The notes beneath the pieces are model-generated. The model was not told the origin of the DNA. It was given only the letters and a program-made list of their open reading frames with translations, and searched no databases. A stretch of 64,000 nucleotides of DNA from Cruorifilaria tuberocauda (Eukaryota; Nematoda; Chromadorea; Rhabditida; Onchocercidae): assembly GCA_013365365.1 (NCBI GenBank), contig JABVXU010000001.1:868001-932000 (forward strand), written 5' to 3'. Position numbers and translations under genes: made by a program. Positions 37,753 to 50,534 of the stretch are shown piece after piece. Within the stretch, counting starts at the first letter, position 1. Each line of letters begins with the position of its first letter.

Positions 37753-38159
37753 CTGTAAATTATCTTATTAATCCTCGACTTTACTGATTGGAAATCAACC
37801 AGTAAGTCTGCTAATAACGATAACACTCACTTCCATCTATCAGACACTTCGGTGTTTCCTTTAACAGACCGCTGAGGTGGCCTGTTACGATTTGACTCAG
37901 TGGTTCTATTTGGATGTGAGATGTTTGGTGCTACTTAGTTTCCCTATCAACAAGTGGCATATCCATTCTCAATTTGCTTTTTTAACACGCTATCACTAAA
38001 TTCCTGAAAATTTGATATAATTTATAATTAAAAAGTTTTGGATATTGAAGGCATGTAATGAAACAAATACTTTCTCAAAAAGATCGTTTTGTTATCCTAC
38101 TTGCTTATTCAATTCAAATGTAATTATAGTTATTGTAATTTTTATTGATGAATTTCCAG
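37753..38159. promoter_or_regulatory. 407-bp divergent promoter interval (galectin / mrps-11)
   Basis: The galectin (-) and MRPS11 (+) start codons lie back to back and each is directly preceded by an AG acceptor (TTTACAG and TTTCCAG). Both promoters and any outron sequences must therefore share this short stretch. No individual factor site was identified. Confidence 0.5.
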
Positions 38160-39514
38160 ATGGCGAGGAAAATTGGTTGGATGTTGGAACGATTGGTAAA
38201 AACAGTTCAGCCAAGTTACAGCCACAGCAGTTGTTTTCTGAGTCTATCTTCGAAACATTCCAAGAGTATTAAGGAAGTGTCTCGTGTTGGTGAGTGTTTA
38301 GAATTGTTTTTTTAAAGAATATGATTTCTTACTGTCGTCACTATCAGCTATGTTCCTTTTCGCAATCGTAAGGAAGGCAGTTTCCTTCATTTGATGATTC
38401 TAGCGAAGAAGAACAAAATATATAAAATGGCCAAGAGATTCAGTTCCTTCATTAATTTCACAATGCAACCTTTTAAGCGTTCTTTACTTTTCATTCCGTT
38501 TATTTTTCCTCTTCAACTTGTTGCATTTTCCTTCTTTGTTTGCGCAGATATCTTGACTATTCTTTTTTGCTTCAGAAAAAGCACTTTTTTGAAAATTTGC
38601 AGGTATCGACAAAAAAGAAATGCAAACACCTTTAGCGGAAGGTACTGTAGGTGGTTCAGGATGGGTTCCAGTCAGTTTATCGAATTTTTATGATCGCTTA
38701 CCGACAGTGGAAATATTTAAGCAACAATTTGATGGTGTGCCTTTTGAGGAGCTCCCAATCGTTCATGTAAAAGCATCAAGAAACAATACATTAATTACTG
38801 TCACTGATTACAAGGTATACTGGTTGTTGTCGTAGTTTTGCCACTCAGACTTCATTACTTATTGTTGTTAAGTTTTATCTCAGGTTTCAGTTTTCAGTTT
38901 CATCATTTTCAAATACACGTACTTGGATTAAATTTACTATGTTTTATTCATAGTAAATGTATTTATTTTAAACGATGTTGTTATTTTTTTAATTAAACTT
39001 TCAAATACGTCCAAGTTTAAAGTATTTTCATTTCTGTTACTTTTCCTGCTTTTGGAAATCAAATTTTATAATGGATATAATTGCAGTATAATATTATAAC
39101 CTACACTTCTTGTCGTTTGGAGGGATTCAAGAACGCTCGGAAGAAGACCAATATTGCTGGTCAAACAACAGGTGTTGCAGCTGGACAACGACTTATTAGA
39201 CGAGGAATTCGAACAGTTCGTGTACTGGTTCGTCTCACCTTTTTTTATTGATTAAAACTGTTGTCCATTTCAAATTCAGTTTCATTGTCTTTTTAAAGGC
39301 TGAAAATTATTTATATGGGATCCTTACTTGGATAGTTCGAACTATCCAGAAATTGAATTTTGGAAACGATTTTGCTTAGGTTCGAGGACTTGGGCCGGGG
39401 CGAATGACTTCCATACAAGGCATGGCTACTGCTGGCGTTAATATTGTGTCTATAACCGAACAATCAGCGCTTCCTGAGCTTGGTCCGAGACCGAAGAAAA
39501 TTCCTAGAATCTGA
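38160..39514 (+). CDS. mrps-11: Mitochondrial small-subunit ribosomal protein uS11m (MRPS11)
   Basis: Four exons: 38160-38289, 38603-38814, 39087-39227, 39380-39514, encoding 205 residues. The first exon gives a basic, Ser-rich, acid-poor leader typical of a mitochondrial targeting peptide. The body matches uS11: [20 protein letters not shown], then [28 protein letters not shown], and the conserved GPRPKKIPR tail with the stop after Ile. uS11m sits on the platform of the mitochondrial small subunit near the mRNA exit and 12S rRNA. The ATG follows TTTCCAG directly, implying an SL trans-splice site abutting the start codon. Intron 3 contains a 20-bp perfect palindrome (39329-39348). Confidence 0.95.
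39329..39348. repeat. 20-bp perfect palindrome in an mrps-11 intron
   Basis: TGGATAGTTCGAACTATCCA is its own reverse complement. It lies in the 152-base intron between exons 3 and 4, about 30 bases from the acceptor. Confidence 0.9.
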
Positions 39515-40466
39515 ATATAACGATATTTATACATGACTTGATAAAATTATAATTTTATTTTCTGTCTACAATATTCTTCGTTTCACTTTGGAAGTGCGGA
39601 GAATATATTCATACGCAGAATTCACATGTATTACAGTAATTGAGATGCATATTTTTTCGTAACATTCTAAATAATTTTTTTCCATAAATTCAAATAGAAT
39701 ATCTTGGCAGTGAAGGAGGCTAATGCTGTACAATGTTGTCGCTGCATCAGACTACATATACGCTTCGCATAGAAGACTCATTTTAGATTATTCCCAAATA
39801 CTGATGCGAAGAGTAGTTGAGAACTTCAAAGCAATAACTGTACCTGTCAAACAGATCCAACATTAGGAGTTAAAAATAATTAAATTGATTAAGTCTTGAC
39901 CGTCCAAATCATAATTGGTATTATAAGTTATTGAATTCAACTTATACCAAGTTTAACTACTGCTGGTTCCTTTGCGTTAATAGCCATCTAGCGTTTCAGC
40001 TGTGCTGAAACATGCCGTCAATATTCAATCATGACAGTCTGTTCCTTTTTCATCAGCTGATCATTACGTTGACTTTGCATTGGTGTTTTTTCCCACCATT
40101 CTCACTAATTGACGATTTAATCAGTGTTACATACCCCGACTACTTACCGGACTTCTATGAATTATATTCTTGATTGTTTAACAGTTAGGGAAGATTTTAG
40201 TAACGAAATGCATTTAGGATTTATTCAATTTCAAATTCGATCCCACGTCTCAGATAGTGTTTATAACAATGATGATACAAACAGAACTTGTCACTTGTCA
40301 ATCTTTATATCTGAAAAGTTCTCATATTTATCTTTTTTTATCTTTTTAAAGGTGTCCATATTAATCTTTTTTAACACTTAAAATCGAAAATTATTTAAGT
40401 GGAGTTTAGGGATCTTTCGTCCTTATCAGAAACTTCTAATTTCTGAAATATGAGCAGCTTTATTCT
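39515..40466. other. Convergent intergenic spacer
   Basis: About 950 bases between the ends of mrps-11 (+) and the acidic-protein gene (-), presumably two 3' UTRs. The ORF at 40124-40381 (+) lacks splice signals and recognisable sequence. Confidence 0.45.
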
Positions 40467-42162
40467 TTAGAAATTTAGTGGAAACCTAATTCGTCCTATT
40501 AAGGTTTGAGGTTTTTCAGCAAGTTTAATTTTCAAAGGACGTGTGTCATCACCATCGTTTTCGTTATCTTCATCTTCATCTGCACATCTTTCTTCATCAA
40601 TCACGTCATGTCCTTCGGGTACCAAGCTTAGCCTTGATTAGAAAGTTTTCTTTGGTATTTTACAGTTAGTAGTTTGATGATTTCCGTAGAAGCTTGCTTA
40701 GTTACATTGTTTAAAATCTGTTTGATTTTATACAAAACTGTTGAAAGTTTACCTGGATCTAAAATGAACAACAGGTGAATTCAGCATATTAGTAACTTTT
40801 CCCAAAAGAATTCGATATTCCATCTCTTCAGCTGTTTCAATATCATGCATTGATGGTGTTATGTGTATTCCATTTGCATTCATATAATTCGAAAATGTAT
40901 TCTGCATTTGATTTTTAAATATAATGGTTTAATCAAAATTAGATTTTTCTATTTTACAGTTCGATTAAGCCAGTTTCTCGTGGATTTTTTTTGTGGACAT
41001 TATTCACAAAAAATGTTGATCGCATTAAGTGAAGTTAAACATTTTAATTGCTATGCATTTTTGGAATAGAAGGATAAGAAGTAACTGAAATAGGCTAATG
41101 TTAATGTGTTAAATTAGTGGTTACCTGAATGAAAGAAGTTGAAGGTGAATTTGGCAATAATGAGGACATTCTCCGGTAATTCCCCAATAATCTTGAATTA
41201 GAGAACTGAAAATAAACATCGGAATGTAAAAGGGATATTAGATAAACGTAAGATTCTACTCATTCACTCAATGAATCCGTTGATCAATTCGGTGATAGCA
41301 TTTCTTTGGTTAGAGTTTCATTATCACATTGAGATCATTCTTAATAATTTCATTATCATATCATTCCTTGTTATACTATCGTTCTGTAGTGTTTTACTGT
41401 AATCATCATTGTGTGGTACCTTTTACTAGTTTCACTTACCTGGTTGCCATCATCACTGCTATCCGAAACATTGCTATCATCGTGAGTAAGCTCGGTTAGT
41501 ACCAAAATATCTCCGTCGTTAATGTCCACCAATTTCATCACATCATCCACCGATAAATTTCTTGGTAAAAATCTAATCTGCAGAAAAATTCCAACTTCTC
41601 TCTATGGAATTAGAAAATAGAAGAAAATGGAAATTCATTGTTTAAATATCATGTCTTATCAGATGAAGGAAAGAGATGATTATGTTCTTGATTGCCAAGT
41701 TTTTCGAATCGCAATTAAAAATATTTCAGTAAAATGTAGCAAAACTTACTCCAGTATTAGAAGCATGTTTAAAAATATTTGAATTTCCATAAGGGCTGGG
41801 AAATGATAGCATAGTTTGTGATGATTTATTAAACCTTTTCTTGTTAACTAGAACACGTCGAATAGAATCGCCAGACATCGATTGCCTACCGCCATTGATA
41901 ATATTATTTCCATTGCCGAATCCGGTATGATTCCTATTGGAGATTCTGCAATTTCGTCCGGATGATTTCATTACATAATGGCAATATAGTTAATAATTTG
42001 AAAAGAAGCATGAAGATGACGGTTAGTGAAACACATAAGGAAATATATAAGTTTGAAATATTCAAACGGAATGCTTAGCTCCTTTGAGTCCATATTTCCG
42101 AAGGAAAGAGCTGAATTTACACTTGAATTATCCAAGTATCCAACTTCATATGTTCGTGCCAT
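40467..42162 (-). CDS. Unrecognised Ser/Asn-rich protein with acidic C-terminus
   Basis: Six-exon model: 42035-42162, 41750-41945, 41440-41577, 41125-41205, 40753-40901, 40467-40632, 285 residues with every phase consistent. The ATG lies 6 bases after a strong TTTCAG acceptor, typical of a trans-spliced 5' end. Features are a Gly/Asn-rich segment, a basic patch (RRVLVNKKRFNK), a helix with LSVDDVMKLVDINDGDILVL, Ser-rich linkers, and a strongly acidic run (DEDEDNENDGDD) near the end. There is no signal peptide, membrane segment or known catalytic motif. The exon 1 donor (GTGTTT at 42034-42029) is weak. An alternative start at 41969-41971 (ATG AAA TCA) would read exon 2 without it and give 251 residues. 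I do not recognise the family. Composition suggests a largely disordered nuclear or adaptor protein, which is inference only. It starts just downstream of the TWK channel gene on the same strand. Confidence 0.65.
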
Positions 42163-42321
42163 TTCCGACTGAAAGCTTAACTTTCTAAAACTAAAATTAC
42201 AACTTATTTTTTCATGTTCAAGAGATTACAGTAAGGTAAGGAAAATCTTATGAAATATTAATTGACAAAAGAAATGAATGATTTATTTTTTTGCAGTTTG
42301 TTGAATAGAAACACATATCAA

Positions 42322-45300
42322 CTAAACTGTATTGCAACTGAAATTAATATGGATTCTAAAACTTTTAAAATTGATTGGTTTCAGTGTGATTGCTGTAAGT
42401 AACACAGAATCTCTTACTTGTATCAAATTAATACACATAGAAACTAATGAAAGGCCAATAATAATATATATGAATAGCATGAGCAAATATTTTGGCTGCG
42501 TAGGAGTGATATCGCCGAGACCAATTGTGCTACAATTAAGTACTGCTATAAAACATAAAGATCAAATGAATGGTTCGAGAATAGAACCTGATGATCGGAT
42601 GTATGGTTCGGAATGAATCTCTCAGGTGATCAGATATTACGATGTTACAAGGTTACATGGTTTGAGCTGATGTAACGATGATATTACCTGACCAACAGGG
42701 CTTTCAGCAACGTTGTATGCTTGCAGTTTCATTCGGATTTCAGTACTTTAACTGATATTCAGGCTTATTCTGTGTTCTTCGTAGATTTACTAGCCTATTT
42801 ACTGTTCTCATATGTCAAAACAGTACTTGAACGCAGTTGATTTATGGAGTAAATCAATTATATCTAAATTTATAGGGTATGGTTCGAATTTAAACCTCTA
42901 ACTTTGATTTTTCATTAATCCGATATTGGATAAAGCAATGCATATTCCGATATTTCTCGGTCACAAAAAAAGAAAAACGGAAAAATCTTTATAGTTGAAT
43001 TGCTTTCATAACCGACTATGACCTTATCCGATGAAAAGAATCGTACTTATTCTCAAATATATTCCCGAAATGAGAGATTGGATGGTAGCGATATGGTTTT
43101 ACTCGCGGAAATATACAGGTACTTGTTTTGTTAATGCGTATTCGTTAACAGCTAATGATTAATGATATACCTTAAAGATATGAAGAAGAAATAGAAGGCA
43201 ACAAAATAATCCCATTCTTTTTCCCAAAGACAAAATGTTGCGGAACAGATAAATATCCATACAATAACAACAGATATTGCTATTGGGATTGGTAAATCAA
43301 AGATTTCGAGATCTAAAAGAAGAAAATTTTATTTTGAAATTACTAAAAGTTCTTCATCATTTGGTCATTCCTTAAATATTCATACATTTACCTATAGAGT
43401 CGGAACAGATTGCTCAATTTTGTACTTTTTAGATCTTTTCTTTTTTCTTTTCATTTAAATAATTCGCAATGCTGAACTACATATCACATTAGTTATCAAC
43501 AAGAGTAAATGTTAAAATTGTTAACAAGTTGATTATAACTTTGATTCAATCTTATTGAATACTTCAGTTATAGTGCCCCAGTTAAAAGAACCACATTTTA
43601 AACATTTACTAATCTCAGAATGATCAGTTTATTTGGGATATGATTACGGACATTTCATTTTTGATACCTAATATCCAATACAATTTGAATCAGTTCTGTC
43701 TCGAAATAGCATAAAAGAACTTAAATTGGAAAAGTAGAATGCAAAAGGAAATATTATGGAAATTTCAGTCTCGAATTCAACAACATTAAGTCAATTAAGA
43801 TGAAAAGACTGGCGACTAAATTTGCCTTAACTTTGATAAAAAAGTAATTAATATTAATATATTTCAGTAATGCATAAATGTTTCATTCGTGCATAATTTC
43901 AGTATTTCTTTATTAAGAGTACAAGTTTTGATGCATTTTCACTAATTCTACGTGAAAAGTTTGCATTTCTTTTATATTGAAATTATTTTTTAATTTAACT
44001 TTCATCAAAAAAAAGAAAAAGGAAGCTGAAAGGATAAAAGTAATAGCGAACTTCTTTTATCTTCAGCGTCGAGTTCACGGATTTCCGTCATTGTCTGCTT
44101 AGTATAGTAGCGTGACAAGCGTCTACAACCACACTTAGTGAGGTACCATGGCATTTTAAGGCACTTTGTTAACAGTTTACCTATAAGTGACTATTTTTTT
44201 GGCGAATCTTTTATAAATTCTTCATTAAATGAAATTGTAAAATGTAATATGAAGATTTACACGTGAACTAAAATAATTTAATTATATTGATAATTTTATT
44301 TCATTTAAATGGATTAATTTTATCTGATTATTTAACTGTCAAAACATTTCAGAATAGCATTTTACACCATTTTAGATATTTCCAGATAATAAAAGTGCTT
44401 CACTTGCTATTGAAATATTAGAAATAAATCGAAGAAACTTATTCACAATGTGGGTTATCGATAATCGATTTATCGATTTTTTGTTTATTCTACGAAAATC
44501 AATAATCTTTCATAATTAGCTCGAAAATGAAACAAATTTATATCGTCCATTTCCTGCATAAGCAGTGATAACGGTACTGTTAACTATTTCCTCCATGAAG
44601 TCACTCATTATTTCACTGTGATTGTAATTGAAGTTTTTAGCAGAAGCAATCGATTACTCTCTCTTCATCTAACCGTGCATGAAGGCGGAATTTCAAGAAA
44701 AAAAGTTGAACCGAGATCGTCAAGTATGCTGAGTACAAGCGGAATGCCGACAATCGCATAAAGCATTGTAAAAATACGGCCAGTTGTTGTGGACGGATAG
44801 AGATGACCGTAACCAATGGTTGTACATACCGTCTGAAAACTGAACGTAAAAAAACCGTACTGACTATTACTTCGTCACTTATTGCATTATTCAGGAAGTG
44901 TTTTCAAATCAATTTCCAATCTCGAAATGCTTCAAATAGATTAATCCATCATGAAAACCAAAATGTATTCGGAAGGAAATACCTGAGCGTATAACATGGC
45001 ATTCCAGAAATCCCATCGGATTTTTTGATCTGTATATTTAATTCCAAGATTATTTTCATATAAATTTAATTCATGGTCTAAGCGTCTTCTGATCTAAATT
45101 TTGATTGTCCAGCAAATCTAGTAGGTATATTGTTATCAATATAATCTTTTTGTCAAATTTTATTTCCAGATTCAATAAAGCAATGCACAACCTTTTACAA
45201 GTATGAATCCAGCAGTTATCCTTCATTTCAATTTTATGAGTAAACTTGAAACTTTCCAATTTCAAACCTGTTTAGTTTGATTGGCAGTGAGAAAAAAGAG

Positions 45301-46034
45301 ATATTCGGTGTTATTAAACATCGATGATACGATGACATCTATGAAACGTGTTCGATTTTGTTGTACACTTTCTTTCCAAAATATTTCGAGTGATTCGTCG
45401 TGAGTTGCTTCACAAAGATAGAATATTGCTGCACCAATAAATTGATAAATGATAAGAACAGTGATTAGAAGAGCATGCTTGAGACCGTATTCATGGTACA
45501 CTTTCCTCAGAACACGCATCCATCGTGGTAGATGACTTATGCGCTTTATATTAGCTTCTGCTTCCTGACGAATTACATTTGCCGCTGTATTCGCCTAAAG
45601 TACAAGTTAATTCTGTCAAATTATCTTTCATAATTCGGTAAACTTGAAATTCTGAATGCTGCTTTGTTGTGCTAATAAAACAAAGACGAAACTTCCAATA
45701 AAATTTTTTTGAAGATGTTTTTTCTTTAGATAAAAATAAGTCAATCAATCAAATTAAACTACGCTTGTAGAGAGAAATTCAGGAATTCCATTGAAGAATT
45801 CATAGAAAATTCCTTATGCTAATTTAATAGAAATTGGAAAAAGATAAAATAATTATGGCCTTTGTGTCGTATGAAATAAAAATTTCAATATTTTATTGAG
45901 AACACATATCGCCAAAAAATCCAGCACCACTCGCCTGTATGGAAAACAAATTAAGCGCGAATTAAACAAGCAACGAATTCAAATGCAACTACCCAAAACA
46001 TCCATCGGAAATGCTTATGACTTTTTTTTGTCAT
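42322..46034 (-). CDS. TWK-type two-pore-domain potassium channel
   Basis: Exons: 45993-46034 (tentative), 45268-45594, 44983-45093, 44712-44832, 44052-44180, 43171-43312, 42418-42529, plus a C-terminal piece. M1 is about residues 55-75 ([21 protein letters not shown]), followed by an extracellular cap with a Cys and N-glycosylation sites (QNRT, NNTE). The first selectivity filter is TTIGYG (164-169) and M2 follows. The M2-M3 loop starts [15 protein letters not shown]3 and the second pore helix precede the filter TIGLGD (292-297), then M4. Two filters with four membrane segments define K2P channels, which set resting K+ leak. The C-terminus is very short. Reading through the last GTAAGA donor gives 31 more residues to a TAG at 42322. 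Splicing to 42248-42337 gives 29 residues ending at TAA 42248. The first exon (14 residues, [14 protein letters not shown]) fits in phase but is otherwise unsupported; the true 5' end may lie further right. Confidence 0.88.
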
Positions 46035-49000
46035 TCTTAAATCGATGAAAATGAGAACTGATATTTGTCATTTCGAGTATTTGTCAAATTTTCACTTAGT
46101 AGAGGATTTACATCAATTATTGAATGAACAATTTAGGAATAAGTCGATATAGAAGTAAGTTAGAACTTACGGGAAAGTTGCGAATTTTACTGATAACTGA
46201 TACTAATAAGATATATATTTATTATTTGACATAATTCATTTGAATCAGTTGATCCATCTATTAGTCAGAAATTAAATTCGATTTGAGTTACTAGATTTTA
46301 TTTAAGTACAGTTTAAGAACAGAAAAATTCAAATACTTTTACAAAATATTGATAAATTGCAGTCAGCAACAACTGCTTCCTCCGAAATTATCAATACTTT
46401 GTGAAAATTAATAATTCTTGAAATCTTAGCAGAACAAAATCATTTAATTTCCACTTCGATTATTTCATCTATTAATGGAAAACGAAGAAAACCGTTTATT
46501 CTGTATTTACTTTACAGCGAAAAAATTAAACCAAAGCCAATTAAAAATCAAATATTTCTCTTTCAATGAATTAAGCAGTTCGATACTTTACATCTTAAAT
46601 TTTATGTTTATTTTTTTATTTGTGGAAATGTGTGTCACAAGAAATATTTCTTTATTCAATGAGAAAAGCCAACAATATACTATAATAACTGAATGAGTGA
46701 TTAATATTCGAATATACTCACCAGCTTATTATTTTAAAACTTTCCCCTTTTTCCTTTATGCAAAAAAAAAAACATTTTATTTGATGGTACCAAACAATAT
46801 AGCACTGTTTCTAATTACAATAGATAAAACTGTCAGGTCAGAGAGTAATAATAAGAATGACCTACCCCTTCTCGGATTGATTTCTGAAATTGTCGAATAT
46901 TTTGTCGAAAAGCAGCTGAACGTCTTAGTGGAGCCATTTGTCAAAACTGAAAAGCCAAGCTATTATGTTTGATGTCATGCAGTTTTGAATTTTTATTCGT
47001 GTATTGTTAAGAAATAAGAAGGAAAAGTGGCAAGTTTGATAGGCAGTTTTTTAGAGGAAAAAAGACTTTGAGACCCTTCCGATTGTTCCTTAGAAGAATT
47101 GAAAACCACGCCCAAATTTCCACAAGAGTTATTTAGGGATTTCATGTTAAATTTTAGGGACTATATGTAACAGGATGAATTAAAGATTAGTGTTAATCGT
47201 TAGAGCAACAAATAGACGGGTGGACTGATATAGCTGGCGTATAAATGTAATAGTGTGAAGGGAATGGAAGGACAATAAATTTGCAACCGGAATTCTCCTT
47301 GAGTTAACAAAATTTGATTCCATGAAAGTCATTATTGCTGACTGGTTAAGCGGGCAATTCGACATGATATTCAAATATCACTGCTTTGAAAAATCATTAA
47401 TAGTTATAACCAGTACACATTTTTTTCAATATTTCTACCTGATTATTATCATTTACTTTACAGAATAGAAAATTTGTCCCTGAAGAAGTTAGCAGTTTTT
47501 CCCGGTAACTTTTGAATTGACTTTCTTCAAAAACTTTACAAAATCATTTGTTTATTTTGGATGAAGAAAATAGCAGTAGAATTTGGGTGCATTTTAATCA
47601 TTCAAATAGCTTTTTTCATTTTAAAAAGAAAAACAAAACTTTTAGCTACAAAATTTGATGGTAAGTTTAGTTTTAAGATTGATGTATTATGCCAATAACT
47701 CATCAAATGCTATTTTAAACGTGAAACGAATGCGTTAATACGACAGAAAGATTTCTGCTTTAGCAAATTTTTTGAGTGGACTATACAAGCATGTCGATAA
47801 AAATCTACTGAAATTGACAATGTCTGAACTAATATACCTGTTCATTTAATTATTCATCAACGATTACCTGCTAACTCACTTGTTTTATTACTTCCATACC
47901 AATTATCGCAAAAAAAATTGCACAAAAAAAGAAAGCCATGCTAATTTGGTAGAAGAACAAAGAGCATTTTTCTGGCTAAGACCTAAAATAAAAGAGATAT
48001 GATCGATTTCACATATCATTCATCCCTCAGCCAAACACAGCGGCAAAAAATGTTTGGATTATTGGAAGATTGATTAACTCTGAATTTCCGTTTTGACGAG
48101 TTTTTACTGGTTTATTCTGTAAAAAAAAACGGTTTTTCTAATTCTTTCAATAAAGAAAATATCAGACAAATAGTAAATATAGAAATTATATAATTTAATA
48201 TCTAGAAAAAGTGTAAGGGACAATAGAAATGAGGTTTGAAATTCATTAAACAATTAATTTTAACCAATGGAGTCGAAATTTCATGTCCTCTATGGCATAT
48301 GGAAAATTGGCAAATTAAAAAAAAATTTTATTAGCGAAGTAAAATAGAAATAAAAATTTAAAAATGTTAATTGCCTTTATTCATCTTGAAAGATAATTGA
48401 ATTTTCTGAAATGAACGGCAACAACTGCACTCGAATTTATACGAAAGTCAAAGGTCAGCTTTAAATATTGGACAATATTCCGTAATCAGAACATGATCTT
48501 TGAAATTTCGACCTTCTAATTAGCGCGATTTGTCTTGAGTTTTTTTGTTGACAAATGATCACTGACCATTTTCACACAAATATAAATAATTTAAGCACTT
48601 TATTAAGTTATCGATATTTTAATTTCAACTTCTGAAAATTTTGAAATGAAAAAACGAAAACACACTCTTACAGAAGTAAGTTCTCTCAGTGAATCAGATG
48701 ACTTAATCAAACAAATATTCATTGAACTGTTAAACAGAGATAATCACTGGTGAGTTACATATATCGTGCATGTCATGTCGTGTACAAAAACTGTAAATGG
48801 AAAATATGCGATCGATTCTCGCTGTCCCATTTCCCAACAAAGTAACAATAGTTTTCGAAGCCAAATAGAAAACAGAAACTTGTTCATCCGATGGACTCAC
48901 TGTTTTCTTCTCTTTTGTATATTGCAAATTTGTTTTTTAACACAATGCGTCATTTCATCATTTTTCTGATCTTTCTATTTATTCTATCTTTTTTATCATT

Positions 49001-50534
49001 TTTAAAAATATTTTAATTTAAAAAGAAAAGAAATTAGACCATATTTATGACGAAAATATTTCATTTTCTATTCAATTTTTCCAATTAAATCAAAAAAGTA
49101 TAAATTGATATAAGGAGATTATATTTATATTTATGTATATTTTACAGAGATTCATTTACCATATCATCATTCTCATTGCGATAACCATCAAGATTATTAA
49201 ATTTATACTTGGGAATTGAATATACTTCCGCATTTTTACGATTTTTATCAGTTGATAATTGTGATAACAGTTGCTCCATTTGGTATCATTACTTTTCCTT
49301 TAAAGAACTACAAGAATCGATGCGAACTGAAAATAGATCATCCAATGTAACTTATAGATAAAGAAGATCGCTTCAGCTCTTAAATTTTATCGTCCAACTT
49401 TTTCAATAAATTTCAAATTCTAACTTCCTATTACAGCTTAGCAGATATTTTGGAATTTCATATTTTAACTGTAATAAAGAAAATTCAAAATTTAAGGACT
49501 GGTCACTTCTCGGAATAAAGAGGTTCAATAACTGAGGAGGAAAATGATGGATATTTAGGTCATTAATGGTTATTCGCCACGAAATCTTTGACGTATTATA
49601 CATTTATAACTAATATTCTTTCCTGTCATCCCTTGCAAAATATATTCCCATTTAATATAAATTATTTGAGAGCTATTAATTTGCAAGCAGTAAATTTTAA
49701 TTATGAAATAAATTTAAATATTTTAAAATTGATATTTCTTTTCTTGGAAAGATTGATCTCAGATATTTCTTTGTTTCCATTTTCAATTTCATCAGTGATA
49801 AATAAGAATCTATAATTAGTACTAACCATTACTAGATTTTATGATTAGTAGATTTTCGATCACTTTCAAAAATGCCTCGTTGAAAAAATAAAATTTGAGT
49901 ACCATATTTCTATTTTTATTAAGATAATTTTCTTGATTTCCGTATATAATTTTCGAATTAAAATTTGCTCCAGAATTACTTGGAATGAGATAAATTTAAT
50001 ATTTCTACCTATTTCTTCCAAATACTTCACTTTCACTTCCGATAATTTTCGACATTCAAGACTCTATTTATTTGTTCCCCAACATATTCAGGTGCAATTA
50101 AATTCTGATTTGACTAAATAAAATTTCTATCACTAAAAAACGGCGGTGATGTGAAATAAAATCTCATACTAAATGCTGATTTCTATGGTTGGACATCTTC
50201 TAAAATCGATTGATCATCTATCAGTGAATTTATACAAACCATCAACCACAGAGCAATTTCAACTTCTCATAAATCCTGTTTCGCAACTTCATTTGAATTT
50301 GCTAATTTGCAATCCATTCTATCTCATTGTTTGCATATATCTATTTGCTTACTCACTTTAGCGGGTCGTATTTAAAATTCTCTAGTTGATACTCTAATAT
50401 CTCTTACAATCAAAATAAATTTTGAATTTTCGTTAAAAGTCAATTTCAATTACTTCTTGCATTTAATTATATATAAAACAAGTACTGAAACATAGTCCTA
50501 CTGTATTCAAGTAAAATAATTCAATGTTTTAGGA
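46035..50534. other. Gene-poor interval
   Basis: About 4.5 kb with no confirmed gene. Possible alternative 5' exons of the TWK channel would lie here on the minus strand. ORFs at 46475-46696 and 46697-46972 (+) are Ile/Phe/Asn-rich. The second ends with a more protein-like stretch (LPLLGLISEIVEYFVEKQLN), but no acceptor or partner exon fits. A candidate plus-strand exon is listed at 48646-48749. The rest is AT-rich sequence without evident structure. Confidence 0.4.
48646..48749 (+). CDS. Candidate isolated first exon
   Basis: An ATG-initiated open frame of 34 codons plus two bases (MKKRKHTLTEVSSLSESDDL...) ends at a strong GTGAGT donor. The composition is normal for coding sequence, with Ser/Glu/Asp/Lys rather than the Ile/Phe/Asn of surrounding chance ORFs. 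A following exon must begin with G, C or T, because A would create TGA. I found none before 50534, so this may be an exon of an untraced gene or chance. Confidence 0.2.

Noticed and set aside
46475..46972. Two successive plus-strand ORFs in the TWK-Kunitz gap
   Set aside because: Mostly Ile/Phe/Asn/Lys composition with no fitting splice partners. The later half looks slightly better but cannot be supported.
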